DNA of 47,580 bases from Robiginitomaculum sp. (lineage in GTDB: Bacteria > Pseudomonadota > Alphaproteobacteria > Caulobacterales > Maricaulaceae). Shown piece after piece: positions 8,356 through 17,900 of this stretch. Within the stretch, counting starts at the first letter, position 1; each line of letters starts with the position of its first letter. Both the position numbers and the translations under genes were made by a program. Under the pieces are notes generated by a model. It did not search any database. It saw only the letters and a program-made list of their open reading frames with translations, and was not told where the DNA came from. The stretch lies in contig JAKIUV010000010.1 of assembly GCA_021647375.1 (NCBI GenBank), positions 1 to 47,580 on the forward strand, in the 5' to 3' direction.

Positions 8356-10740
8356 CTAAGCCCCATAAGGCACCCAGATGTTTTTAACCTGGCTGGCTTT
8401 TTCCATAAAGCGGCGGCCATATGTGCTTGCCCAGTTTATCTCTTGTTCCTGGTGTGACCAGACTTGTTTAAGATTGCCTATGGACGCGGCTTCGACGCCT
8501 GCGACGCCGCCTGCTTTGCCGAAATACCATATGGCACCCACCTCGTCGTGTTCGGCGAGCGTAGGTGTTAGCACATCGTGTGCGCCCGTGATAATATTGA
8601 CCACGCCCGCAGGCACGTCGGATGTTTCCAAAACCTGATAAAAATCCGTAGCCGCGAGCGGATACACGTCGGACGGAATGAGTACGGCGCGGTTTCCCGT
8701 TGCAATGACCGGAGCCAGTAGGGAGACAAAGCCGAGCAAGGGCGCGGCTTGCGGTGCGACGATACCGACAATGCCGATAGGTTCGTTCATGGCGATAGCA
8801 ATATCACGTACTGGCGGGGCATGGACGGCACCATCAAATTTATCGGCAAAGCCCGCATAGAAGAACAGGCGCTCGACCGACAGAGCGACTTCTTTTTTGG
8901 CGGCGGGGAGGGTGCAGCCAGTCATGGATTTTATCCGCTGGGCAAATTCGTCTTTGCGGGCGTCGAGATTTTCGCCGATATAATAAATGATTTGTGCCCG
9001 CAAATGCGCGGTGGAGGCTGACCATTTGGCCGCTTTGGTTGCGGCTTCAACGGCATTGCGAATGTCCTTGCGGTTGCCGCGCCCGACCTCTCCGAGAAAC
9101 TTCCCGTTGGCTGAAATCACGGGCATGACTGAACTGCCGTCTGGACGGGCTTGCTTGCCACCTACATAGTTTTTCGGGGTTTTGTCGATACTTGTTACAG
9201 AGGCGTTTTCAGGGGTGTTGGATTTTACTGCCGCCTGCTTAACAAGAGCCAGCGGTTTTGCATTTGCGCCTTTTGGTTTGAGATAAGCCAACATGCCTTC
9301 GCGCCCACCCTCGCGGCCATAACCGCTTTCGCGCATACCGCCAAAGCCGACCGCCGCATCAAGCTGATTGGTCGAATTGACCCAGACCACGCCAGCCTTA
9401 ATCTGTGCCGCCATGTCCAGTGCCGTATTGATATTTTCAGACCAGACACTGGCGGCCAAACCGTACCGCGTATTATTGGCAAGGGCGACAGCTTCGGCTG
9501 GGGTACGGAAAGTCATGGACACCATGACCGGGCCAAAGATTTCTTCGCGCACCAAAGTACAGGCCGTGTCTACACCCGTAATCAGCGTAGGCCGCATGAA
9601 GCAACCTTTGCTCGGGAGCGATATATCGGCTTGATAAATCTCGCCGCCTTCTTTTAGGCCCGCCGCAATCATGTTTTGGATGCGCGTGTATTGCGTTTTA
9701 TCGACCAGTGATCCCATATCAACGGCTTTGTCGAGCGGGTCCCCGACGCGGAGTTTATCCATACGGCGCTTAAGCTTTTTATAAAATTTATCGGCCACGG
9801 CCTCGCTGACCAATAAGCGCGACCCGGCGCAACACACTTCGCCCTGATTAAACCAGATAGCGTTGACAACACCCTCCACGGCGCTGTCCAGGTCGGCGTC
9901 TGAAAACACGATAAATGGTGATTTGCCGCCCAGTTCAAGCGTGATGCTTTTGCCGCTGCCTGCGGTGGCCTTACGGATATATTTACCGACCTCGGTGGAG
10001 CCTGTGAAGGCGATTTTTCTTATGGTTTTATGGGCGACAATGGCTTGTCCGGTCTCGCCGTTTCCGGTGATGATATTCACCACCCCGTCCGGTAGCCCGG
10101 CTTTCATGCACAGTTCTGCAAAATATAAAGCAGTGAGCGGGGTTTGCTCTGCGGGCTTTATGACCACGGTATTGCCAGCAGCCAAGGCGGGCGCGATTTT
10201 CCACGACATCATCAAGAGCGGGAAATTCCACGGAATGATCTGCCCGACTACGCCGAGCGGTTCATAATCCGGCAGCTCGCTATCCCGCAAGCTTGCCCAG
10301 CCTGCATGGTGATAGAAATGCCGCGCCACGAGCGGAATATCAATATCGCGGGTTTCGCGGATAGGTTTGCCATTATCCAGAGACTCCAACACTGCCAGAA
10401 CCCGTGCATGTTTTTGCACCAAACGCGCCAAAGCATAAAGATATTTCGCCCGTGCATGACCAGACAAAGCCCGCCAGCCTGCGCCAGCGGCTTGTGCCGC
10501 TTTCACGGCTTTGTTAACATCGGCTTTGCTTGCCTGGCTGACCATGGCCAGCTTTGCGCCATTGGCCGGGTTGTGGGCGGCAAACGGTTTACCGCTAGCT
10601 TTCACCCATTTTCCGCCAATGAATAGGTCAAAATTTTTCTTGTGGCTATTGAGCCATGCTTTGGCTTCGGCATCGCTTTCGGGGGCCGGGCCGTATTCCG
10701 CCGAAGTAGAAATGTTTTCGTATATTTTTTTCACAGACAT
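8356..10740 (-). CDS. two-domain aldehyde dehydrogenase (ALDH16-like)
   Basis: This 794-residue protein carries two ALDH modules. The first (about 1-490) is complete: IIPWNFPLLMMSWKIAPALA, the NAD-binding AFTGSTEVGKYI, the catalytic Glu in TLELGGKSPF and the catalytic Cys in NQGEVCCAGSRL. The second (about 535-794) keeps the ALDH fold (MNEPIGIVGIVAP, GVVNIITG) but has no catalytic Cys motif. This matches the ALDH16 family, in which the second domain is a non-catalytic pseudo-domain. It lies directly downstream of deoC (9-base gap). I therefore infer that it oxidises the acetaldehyde released by the aldolase to acetate, with NAD+. Substrate preference cannot be read from sequence. Confidence 0.88.
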   Translation of the reverse strand: MSVKKIYENISTSAEYGPAPESDAEAKAWLNSHKKNFDLFIGGKWVKASGKPFAAHNPANGAKLAMVSQASKADVNKAVKAAQAAGAGWRALSGHARAKYLYALARLVQKHARVLAVLESLDNGKPIRETRDIDIPLVARHFYHHAGWASLRDSELPDYEPLGVVGQIIPWNFPLLMMSWKIAPALAAGNTVVIKPAEQTPLTALYFAELCMKAGLPDGVVNIITGNGETGQAIVAHKTIRKIAFTGSTEVGKYIRKATAGSGKSITLELGGKSPFIVFSDADLDSAVEGVVNAIWFNQGEVCCAGSRLLVSEAVADKFYKKLKRRMDKLRVGDPLDKAVDMGSLVDKTQYTRIQNMIAAGLKEGGEIYQADISLPSKGCFMRPTLITGVDTACTLVREEIFGPVMVSMTFRTPAEAVALANNTRYGLAASVWSENINTALDMAAQIKAGVVWVNSTNQLDAAVGFGGMRESGYGREGGREGMLAYLKPKGANAKPLALVKQAAVKSNTPENASVTSIDKTPKNYVGGKQARPDGSSVMPVISANGKFLGEVGRGNRKDIRNAVEAATKAAKWSASTAHLRAQIIYYIGENLDARKDEFAQRIKSMTGCTLPAAKKEVALSVERLFFYAGFADKFDGAVHAPPVRDIAIAMNEPIGIVGIVAPQAAPLLGFVSLLAPVIATGNRAVLIPSDVYPLAATDFYQVLETSDVPAGVVNIITGAHDVLTPTLAEHDEVGAIWYFGKAGGVAGVEAASIGNLKQVWSHQEQEINWASTYGRRFMEKASQVKNIWVPYGA

Positions 10741-10749
10741 AGCGGTTTC

Positions 10750-11718
10750 CTAAACTAAAGACTGGTGATGACGGGCGGCATAGCGCCCGGTGGCGCGGTG
10801 TTCAAGCTGGCGTTCTATATCGCCGAGCAAGCTGGATGCTCCGAAGCGGAACAGCTCTGGTGTCAACCATTCGCTTCCCAGTTCTTCTCTCATCATGGAC
10901 ATATAAACCAGCGCTATCTTGGCATCCGAAATACCGCCCGCAGGTTTATAGCCGATCTTGTATCCGGTGAGTTCTTGGTATTCGCGGATTTGCCGCACCA
11001 TAACCAGAGACACGGGCAAGGTGGCATTGATGCTCTCTTTACCGGTCGAGGTTTTGATAAAGTCTGCGCCCGCCATCATGGAGACCATGGAGGCTTTGGC
11101 GACATTGGTTAAAGTGCCAAGCTCGCCCGTGGCCAGGATAACCTTGATATGGGCATCGCCGCACACTTCTCGGCAGCGCTTGACCATATTATAAAGCGCC
11201 CGCCAGTCTTCGTTCAAAGCCATATGGCGCTCAATCACTATGTCGATTTCTTGTGCGCCCGCTTTGACCGATGCACGGATTTCGGACAGACGTGTACCCA
11301 GCGGCGTATGCCCAGCCGGAAACCCGGTGGACACAGCGGCTACAGGAATGCCCGTGCCTTCCAACGCCTGCACGGCTGTCTTCACAAAATTATTATAGAC
11401 GCACACAGCGCCCGGCTTGATGTTGAGGTCTTGTGCGCCCAACATTTCAAGCACATCTTGGCGGACGGGGTGCTTTGCTTTGCTACACAGGCGGCGCACA
11501 CGCCCATCCGTATCATCGCCGGCGAGTGTGGTCAGGTCGATGAAAGTTATGGCCTTAAGCAGCCAAGCGGTTTGGTAATCTTTCTTGACCGAGCGGCGCG
11601 TGCCGAGCGTGGCGGCGCGTCGCTCCAGTGCGCTGCGGTTAATCTGAATGCCTTTGACATGCTTAAGGTCAAGCGGCATTCCGGTGTTTCTTGGCCAGGT
11701 GTTTTTGATAATGCTCAT
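10750..11718 (-). CDS. deoC: deoxyribose-phosphate aldolase
   Basis: DeoC splits 2-deoxyribose-5-phosphate into glyceraldehyde-3-phosphate and acetaldehyde through a Schiff base. The key lysines are visible: the Schiff-base Lys in DFIKTSTGKES and the second active-site Lys in GYKPAGGIS. The conserved KVILATGELG strand is also present. At 322 residues it is longer than the E. coli enzyme (259) and close to the long, eukaryote-like DERA type, because of an N-terminal extension of about 60 residues. Its ATG overlaps the punA stop by four bases, so the two are translationally coupled. Confidence 0.95.
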   Translation of the reverse strand: MSIIKNTWPRNTGMPLDLKHVKGIQINRSALERRAATLGTRRSVKKDYQTAWLLKAITFIDLTTLAGDDTDGRVRRLCSKAKHPVRQDVLEMLGAQDLNIKPGAVCVYNNFVKTAVQALEGTGIPVAAVSTGFPAGHTPLGTRLSEIRASVKAGAQEIDIVIERHMALNEDWRALYNMVKRCREVCGDAHIKVILATGELGTLTNVAKASMVSMMAGADFIKTSTGKESINATLPVSLVMVRQIREYQELTGYKIGYKPAGGISDAKIALVYMSMMREELGSEWLTPELFRFGASSLLGDIERQLEHRATGRYAARHHQSLV

Positions 11719-12524
11719 AATTTTTTATACTGCCTGAGGAACGCCTTGATAAGCGCTTGGAATTGGTCGGCGGATTTTGCGGCCCATTCTTTGGTTTGCT
11801 TATGGGTGATGGCGGTGGCCGACATGCCCGCCGCCATATTGGTGACATTTGAGAACCCGACACATTTCAGGCCAAGGAACCTTGCCAGAATAACTTCGGG
11901 CACCGTTGACATGCCGACCGTATCCGTGCCGATGGTTTTCAACATTTTAATCTCGGCAGGGGTCTCGAACGCGGGGCCGGACAACCATGTATAAACACCC
12001 TCGGGCAAAGGCACACCAATGTCCTCGGCGCCGCGTCTGGCGGCTGCGACAAGTTCCGGGTCATAAGCGTCCACCATATCCACAAACCGCGCATCTCCTG
12101 GCTCACCAATAAGGGGGCTAGTGCCGGACATATTGATATGGTCGGTTATCAGCATTTGCCAGCCCGGCGGAATATCTTCGCGCAAGGAACCCGCCGAATT
12201 GGTCACGCACACGGCGCTGGCTCCTAAAGCTTTCAGGGTCTCCAGCGGTACGCGCATGGCGTCTGCCTTGCCGTGTTCATAGTAATGAGAGCGGCCACCA
12301 AATACGGCGACATTGACACCCTCCATTGTTCCGATAACCAGATTGGGATTGTGACCCGATACGCCCGCATGGGGGAAGCCGGGCAAGTCTTCATAGGGGA
12401 CGGCGACCGCGTCTTCGATTAAATCTACCAGACCGGACAGGCCGGAACCCAAAATCATGCCCATATCCACAGGCTTGCCGCCCGTGCGTTCGTGTATCAA
12501 TTTTGCTAAAACATCAGCGCTCAT
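11715..12524 (-). CDS. punA: purine nucleoside phosphorylase (trimeric type)
   Basis: The enzyme cleaves (deoxy)inosine and (deoxy)guanosine with phosphate. The 269-residue protein shows MILGSGLSGL, the phosphate-binding GGRSHYYEHG, NSAGSLRE, the base-binding Glu in SGPAFETPAEIKML, MSTVPE, and the Asn in SNVTNMAAG that in trimeric PNPs selects 6-oxopurines. It overlaps cdd and deoC by four bases on each side. The family also includes xanthosine phosphorylases (XapA), but the deo context favours general purine salvage. Confidence 0.93.
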   Translation of the reverse strand: MSADVLAKLIHERTGGKPVDMGMILGSGLSGLVDLIEDAVAVPYEDLPGFPHAGVSGHNPNLVIGTMEGVNVAVFGGRSHYYEHGKADAMRVPLETLKALGASAVCVTNSAGSLREDIPPGWQMLITDHINMSGTSPLIGEPGDARFVDMVDAYDPELVAAARRGAEDIGVPLPEGVYTWLSGPAFETPAEIKMLKTIGTDTVGMSTVPEVILARFLGLKCVGFSNVTNMAAGMSATAITHKQTKEWAAKSADQFQALIKAFLRQYKKL

Positions 12525-12934
12525 ATATCTGTCTCCAAATTACTTTTACCAAAGGCAACGGGCAGAAGCTCGCCCAATGTATAGGGCTGCAACGCTCCGT
12601 CCTTACCTTGCACGAAAATTGGCACATCCGCACCTGCAAATTCGTTTATTTTCTGACGACACCCACCGCACGGTGCGACTTTACCGCCGCCTTTTTTCAC
12701 GATGGCGATTTGCGCAATCTCGGTACAGCCCCCCGCCACCATAGCCGCAATAGCATTTGCCTCGGCACAAGCACCTTCAGGATAAGCCGCATTCTCCACA
12801 TTACACCCCGCGTAAATTTCACCATCCGCCCCCAGCACAGCCGCCCCGACCTGAAACTTGGAATAAGGGGCGTAGGCGTTTTCGCGCACGGCTTGCGCCG
12901 ATTTCAAAAGGTCTTTGTGGGGTGTACTCATCAT
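12521..12934 (-). CDS. cdd: cytidine deaminase
   Basis: Cdd deaminates (deoxy)cytidine to (deoxy)uridine. The 137-residue length fits the small homotetrameric form. Zinc ligands and the catalytic Glu are in GACAEANAI (C-A-E) and PCGGCRQ (PCxxC). Substrate-binding NAYAPYSKFQVGAA and NVENAAYPEG are intact. It is the first gene of the minus-strand operon. Two adjacent ATGs (12934 and 12931) follow a GGAG; the second has the better spacing. Uridine made here could be used by the DeoA-type phosphorylase only if it accepts deoxyuridine. Confidence 0.96.
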   Translation of the reverse strand: MMSTPHKDLLKSAQAVRENAYAPYSKFQVGAAVLGADGEIYAGCNVENAAYPEGACAEANAIAAMVAGGCTEIAQIAIVKKGGGKVAPCGGCRQKINEFAGADVPIFVQGKDGALQPYTLGELLPVAFGKSNLETDI

Positions 12935-13042
12935 AGAACTCCAATTCGCAAAAACGCGAAACTCCTTTCTATGCCAATGGAAAGGCGCGGTCTAGTTTAT
13001 TTATAGCTTTACTTTGTTCATAAATTGTTCTTTACAAAACCC
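12935..13042. promoter_or_regulatory. divergent promoter region between cdd and recQ
   Basis: These 108 bases must hold the promoter of the nucleoside operon (leftward) and of recQ (rightward). Two short inverted repeats are visible: ttcgc-aaaaac-gcgaa (12951-12966) and cctttc-tatgccaatg-gaaagg (12964-12985). They are candidate operator sites. No regulator gene of the DeoR/CytR/NupR type is nearby, and I cannot assign -35/-10 boxes with confidence. Confidence 0.35.
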
Positions 13043-14845
13043 ATGCACAGCACGTTAAAAAATATATTCGGATACGACAATTTTCGGCCTGGGCAGGCGC
13101 AGCCTATTCGTGATTTATTGGCCGGGGAGAATGTGTTTTGTGTGATGCCTACGGGGGCAGGCAAATCTTTAATTTTTCAAATTCCGGCCTTGATGGGAGA
13201 CGGGCTGACCATTGTTGTCTCGCCTCTAATCGCGCTGATGAACGACCAGGTTAGTGCGCTTAAATTACTGGGCGCGCCTGCGGAGACTTTGAACTCGACT
13301 GTTGCTCCTGAAGATAATGAGCGAATTTGGCGCAGTGTGCGCAGCGGCAAAACCAAGCTTTTGTATATGTCGCCGGAACGGTTGATGAACGGGGGCACAT
13401 TAGAGGTGATGCGCTCGTTGAATGTCACCATGATTGCGGTTGATGAAGCCCACTGTATTTCCCAATGGGGGCCGTCATTTAGACCTGAATATGAAATGTT
13501 GACGGAGTTGAAAACCCATTTCCCGGACGCGCCAATTATTGCTCTGACGGCTAGTGCCGATGAAGTCACCCGCAAAGATATTGCCCAACAGCTATTTGGC
13601 GGCAATGCGAAAATTTATGTGTCGGGTTTTGATCGTCCCAATATTTCCCTTTCAGTGACGCCCAAACAAAGCTGGAAAAACCAGTTGGCGGCGTTCGTGA
13701 AAACCCGAAAGGGTGATAGCGGTATCATTTACTGCCTGTCGCGCAAGAAATGCGAGGACGCGGCGGCGACCTTGAATAGCCTTGGCTATACGGCTTTGGT
13801 CTATCATGCGGGCATGGATAAATTTGCGCGGGATGATAATCAGAAGCGCTTTGTGCGTGACCCTGGGATCATTATGTGCGCGACGATTGCTTTTGGGATG
13901 GGGATTGATAAGCCAGATGTGCGGTTTGTGTTTCACACGGATTTGCCGTCCTCCATGGAAAATTATTATCAGGAGTTTGGCCGGGCAGGACGCGACGGCG
14001 ACGCGGCGGATTGTGAGATGTTGTTTGGCATGGGTGATATTCGTATGCGCCGCCAATTCATAGAGCAGGATGATGCCAGCACAGAACTAAAACGCCGCGC
14101 CCATAAACGTCTCGACAGGTTAATAGCTTATTGCGAAGCGCCCATTTGTCGCCGCCAAGCTTTGCTGGCTTATTTCGGCGAGGCTAGCAAGCCTTGTAAC
14201 AATTGCGATGTTTGCCTTGATCCCGCAGAACTTACGCAAGGTACACGCGAAGGCCAGATGGTTTTGTCGGCGATTGTGCGCACCGGACAAAGGTTCGGCC
14301 CGGCCTATATTTGCGATATTTTGACGGGGGCAAATACTGAGCGCATCCGAGATTTTGGCCACGACAAATTGCCCACATGGGGGGTTGGTAAACACCTCAA
14401 AAAGCCGCAATGGCAATCGATTATTCGCCAGATGGTCGCGGCTGGATTTGTGCATTTGGATGTGGCAGAATACGGCGGTGTATCCATGACCGCGAGCGGC
14501 AAAGATTTGCTGCGCGGTGCGGCGGAGTTTTCCTTTAGACCCATGTCTGTTGGCAAGGTAGCAAAAATACCGCGCAGGGCTAAAGCAAAGCAGGCTGAGC
14601 AATCTTTATCCGAAGCGGAATCGGAATTGCTGACCCGCTTGAAAACCGCCCGCAGTTCTCTTGCCCAGAAGCAAAATGTCCCGGCGTTCATGATTTTCCA
14701 CGATAAATCCCTGCGCGATATGGCAAGACAAAAACCCAAAAACATAAGCGAGATGGCGAATGTCCACGGTGTTGGCAAAGCCAAACTAGAACGGTTTGGC
14801 GGCGTATTCCTGGCGGTTTTACATTCCGAACCTACTTCCGACTAA
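13043..14845 (+). CDS. recQ: ATP-dependent DNA helicase RecQ
   Basis: RecQ is a 3'-5' helicase used in recombinational repair and fork restart. The product has about 600 residues. In order it shows FRPGQ near the N-terminus, Walker A in MPTGAGKS, SPLIALMNDQV, the DEAH box in AVDEAHCISQWG, TASADEVTR and FGRAGRDG (motif VI). The C4 zinc site follows (Cys at CEAPICRRQ and KPCNNCDVC), then an RQC winged helix and a C-terminal HRDC domain ending near HGVGKAKLERFG. I prefer the ATG at 43 in this stretch (13043), which gives the usual short N-terminus. TTG at 13025 is also in frame. No strong ribosome-binding site precedes either. Confidence 0.96.
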   Translation: MHSTLKNIFGYDNFRPGQAQPIRDLLAGENVFCVMPTGAGKSLIFQIPALMGDGLTIVVSPLIALMNDQVSALKLLGAPAETLNSTVAPEDNERIWRSVRSGKTKLLYMSPERLMNGGTLEVMRSLNVTMIAVDEAHCISQWGPSFRPEYEMLTELKTHFPDAPIIALTASADEVTRKDIAQQLFGGNAKIYVSGFDRPNISLSVTPKQSWKNQLAAFVKTRKGDSGIIYCLSRKKCEDAAATLNSLGYTALVYHAGMDKFARDDNQKRFVRDPGIIMCATIAFGMGIDKPDVRFVFHTDLPSSMENYYQEFGRAGRDGDAADCEMLFGMGDIRMRRQFIEQDDASTELKRRAHKRLDRLIAYCEAPICRRQALLAYFGEASKPCNNCDVCLDPAELTQGTREGQMVLSAIVRTGQRFGPAYICDILTGANTERIRDFGHDKLPTWGVGKHLKKPQWQSIIRQMVAAGFVHLDVAEYGGVSMTASGKDLLRGAAEFSFRPMSVGKVAKIPRRAKAKQAEQSLSEAESELLTRLKTARSSLAQKQNVPAFMIFHDKSLRDMARQKPKNISEMANVHGVGKAKLERFGGVFLAVLHSEPTSD

Positions 14846-14930
14846 GCCTTGAAGTCTAAAGGCCTTTTTGTTATACAGGACGTCAGGGTTAAGCAGAGGT
14901 GTTTCTGCTTTGCAAAGACTAGGGGCAAAA

Positions 14931-17900
14931 ATGGCATATAGATATAATTTTTCAGATGGCAGCGCTATGGTTGACGTGAGTTTGTTATGGCAAGATGAAT
15001 TCTTATTTAATTATCAGCCAGTTTTTTTGAGCGCCTATACGAAACTTGATTTTGGCAAAGATGATATAACAATATCACAAGAGATATTTACGGAAATACC
15101 AGTGGTGTCTGAATTGCCTAATTTTGCACCGCCGTTAGCCGTGGACGACAATCTCTTGGCAAGTAATTTAAACACGACCTTCAATTTATTTGCAGACAAC
15201 GGCTTGGGCGCAGATTCTGATGCGGACGGCGATAATTTATCAGTCACGATGATCAATGGCACAATAATATCTATTGGTGCGGTTATAACGCTGAATAATG
15301 GGTTGGAGGTAACGTATTTAGGGGGCGGAGACGTTGAATTTAACACCGTTGGTTTGAGCCTCGGCGATTTTGCGGATGATGTATTTAACTATACAATAGA
15401 CGACGGCAATGGCGGAACGGATACGGCCAATGTCACTATAAGCTTTGTCGTTAATGCACTGAATTTGGCCACATTGAGCGCGGCAGAAGGTTACCGTATA
15501 TTTGGTGCGCCGGACGGCATGGGAAGCGGGGCCTCTGTCTCTGGTCTTGGAGATGTCAACGGTGATAAAATAGACGACTACATTATTGGCGCACCATTTG
15601 CGGGTTCTGGCGCAGCCTATGTGGTATTTGGCAGTGTAGCTGGATTTCCAACAGGGCTGGATTTATCTACGCTAAATGGGGTGAACGGTTTTAGCGTTGA
15701 CGGGCTTGCCGCTTTTGACCGCTTTGGTCGTGCAGTGTCCAGTGCAGGAGACGTCAATGGGGACGGTATTACGGATATTTTAATCGGCGCACCGAGCGGC
15801 GGCGCGACAAATGTAATGGGGGTTTCTGAAGGGGAAGCATATGTGATATTTGGTAGTGCGACTGGCTTTCCAGCAAATTTTAATTTAACCAGCCTGAACG
15901 GTACAAATGGTTTTGTCATGACGGCGCGGCCTAGCAACCCTGGCTTGGGTTTTGCGGTCACAAATGCAGGCGATGTCAACGGAGACGGTATTGATGATCT
16001 TTTGGTGGGGAGCCAAAGTGATGGCGAGGTCGGACAATCCGCCGCCGCATTTGTTGTGTATGGCACCAATACTGGTTTTGCCGCACAAATTGATTTGGGG
16101 TTGTTGGACGGTACGGATGGGTTTGTTATACCCTCTCTAACCCCTATTGATGGTACCGGGGAAGCGGTCACGGCGTTGGGCGATGTTAACGGAGACGGCA
16201 TTGATGATTTCGCTGTAGGCGCTCCGAATGCAAACGCCGCATTTGGAACATTTTCGTTTACGGGTGAAACGTATGTGATTTTTGGGAACGCGGCTGGTTT
16301 TGGCGCCAATTTTGACCTTACGACACTAAATGGTGCGAATGGGTTTGTTGTTAATGCCATAGCAAGCGGTGATAGCTTAGGCCATTCTGTCACGGGTATT
16401 GGCGATATCAATGGTGATGGCCTTGCCGATATTTTGATCGGTGCTCCTTCTGCCGATAGTTCATCTGGCGTGGTAAATGCTGGACAGGCCTATGTGGTTT
16501 ACGGGGCGAGTAGTTTTACGGCTAGCTTGGATTTATCATCTTTAAATGGCCTGAACGGGTTTGCCATAAACGGCATTAACGGGTTTGATAATACAGGATA
16601 TTCAGTATCCGGGGTTGGCGATTTTAACGGAGACGGTATTGCTGATTTTGTCATCGGTGCTAGAGATGCCGATCCAAATGGTAACAGCAATGCAGGGCAG
16701 ACCTATTTGATTTTTGGCGGTAGCTTTAGCGCAAGCCCAATCTTTGATGTGGCCGACCTGGACGGTACAAATGGATTTGCTCTTTTGGGCGCGCGTGCGG
16801 GTGATAATAGCGGATATTCCGTATCCGGTGCGGGTGACGTCAATAATGACGGGTTTGACGATCTGCTTATCGGCGCGCCCCGGGCTAACAATTTTGGCAA
16901 TGGATTCCAAGGTGAAAGCTACATTATTTACGGATTTGACCCTCTTGGCGTTGGCAATACGCCGCCAATTGCCGCCGATGATAATTTTACGACAAATGAA
17001 GATAACCCGGTTACGGGCACTGTTTTTGCTGACAATGGCAATGGTGCCGATTCCGATTCTGACGGTGATGCAATTTTTGTCAGCGCCGTTAACGCGCTGG
17101 CGGCCAATGTCGGGGCCAATATTCAAGGTAGCACGGGCGGTATATTTGTTATTCAATCAGACGGTACATTCTCTTTCCGGGCAAATGGTGATTTCGATTA
17201 CTTAGCTGTTGGCGAAAGTGAGACGACAACAACCAGCTATACGGTTTCGGATGGTAATGGTGGTACGGACATTGCAACGGTTGCGGTTACCGTCACGGGG
17301 GTAAATGATGCGCCGTTCGGATTTGATCCAACGGTTGCGGGCGGCGTGCCTGGCGACCCTGCCAATTATATTCCTAGCCAAGATGTAGACGACGGTGCAA
17401 CGGTTACGGATCTGGATTTAACTCCCTATTTCGGCGATCCAGATACAACCGATAAACTGACAATAACTGTGGATATTGCGGCTCTACCGCCTGGCATGTT
17501 TTATGATGCGGTGTCAAATACGATTGCCGGAACGCCGGATGCCAGTGCCAGCCAAGGTGGCCCCAATGGTGATGGTGTATACACGATCACGGTGACCGCT
17601 ACGGACAACAATAATGCACAATTTTCGACCAATGTGATTTACCGTGTTTCTAACCCGGCTCCAATGGCTGAAAGTGATAGTTTTATTACTGATGAGGCGA
17701 CCGCCATAAATGGCAATGTTTTTGAAAACAATGGCGTGAATGTTGATTTTGATTTTGATGGGGATGCTTTCTTTGTATCCGATGTCAATAACAGTGCTTC
17801 TAACGTAGGGCTGACCGTGGTGGGGAGTGCCGGCGGGCTGTTTACTATTAGCGCAGACGGCAGCATTAGTTTTGACCCCGATGGCGCTTTCAACGAATTA

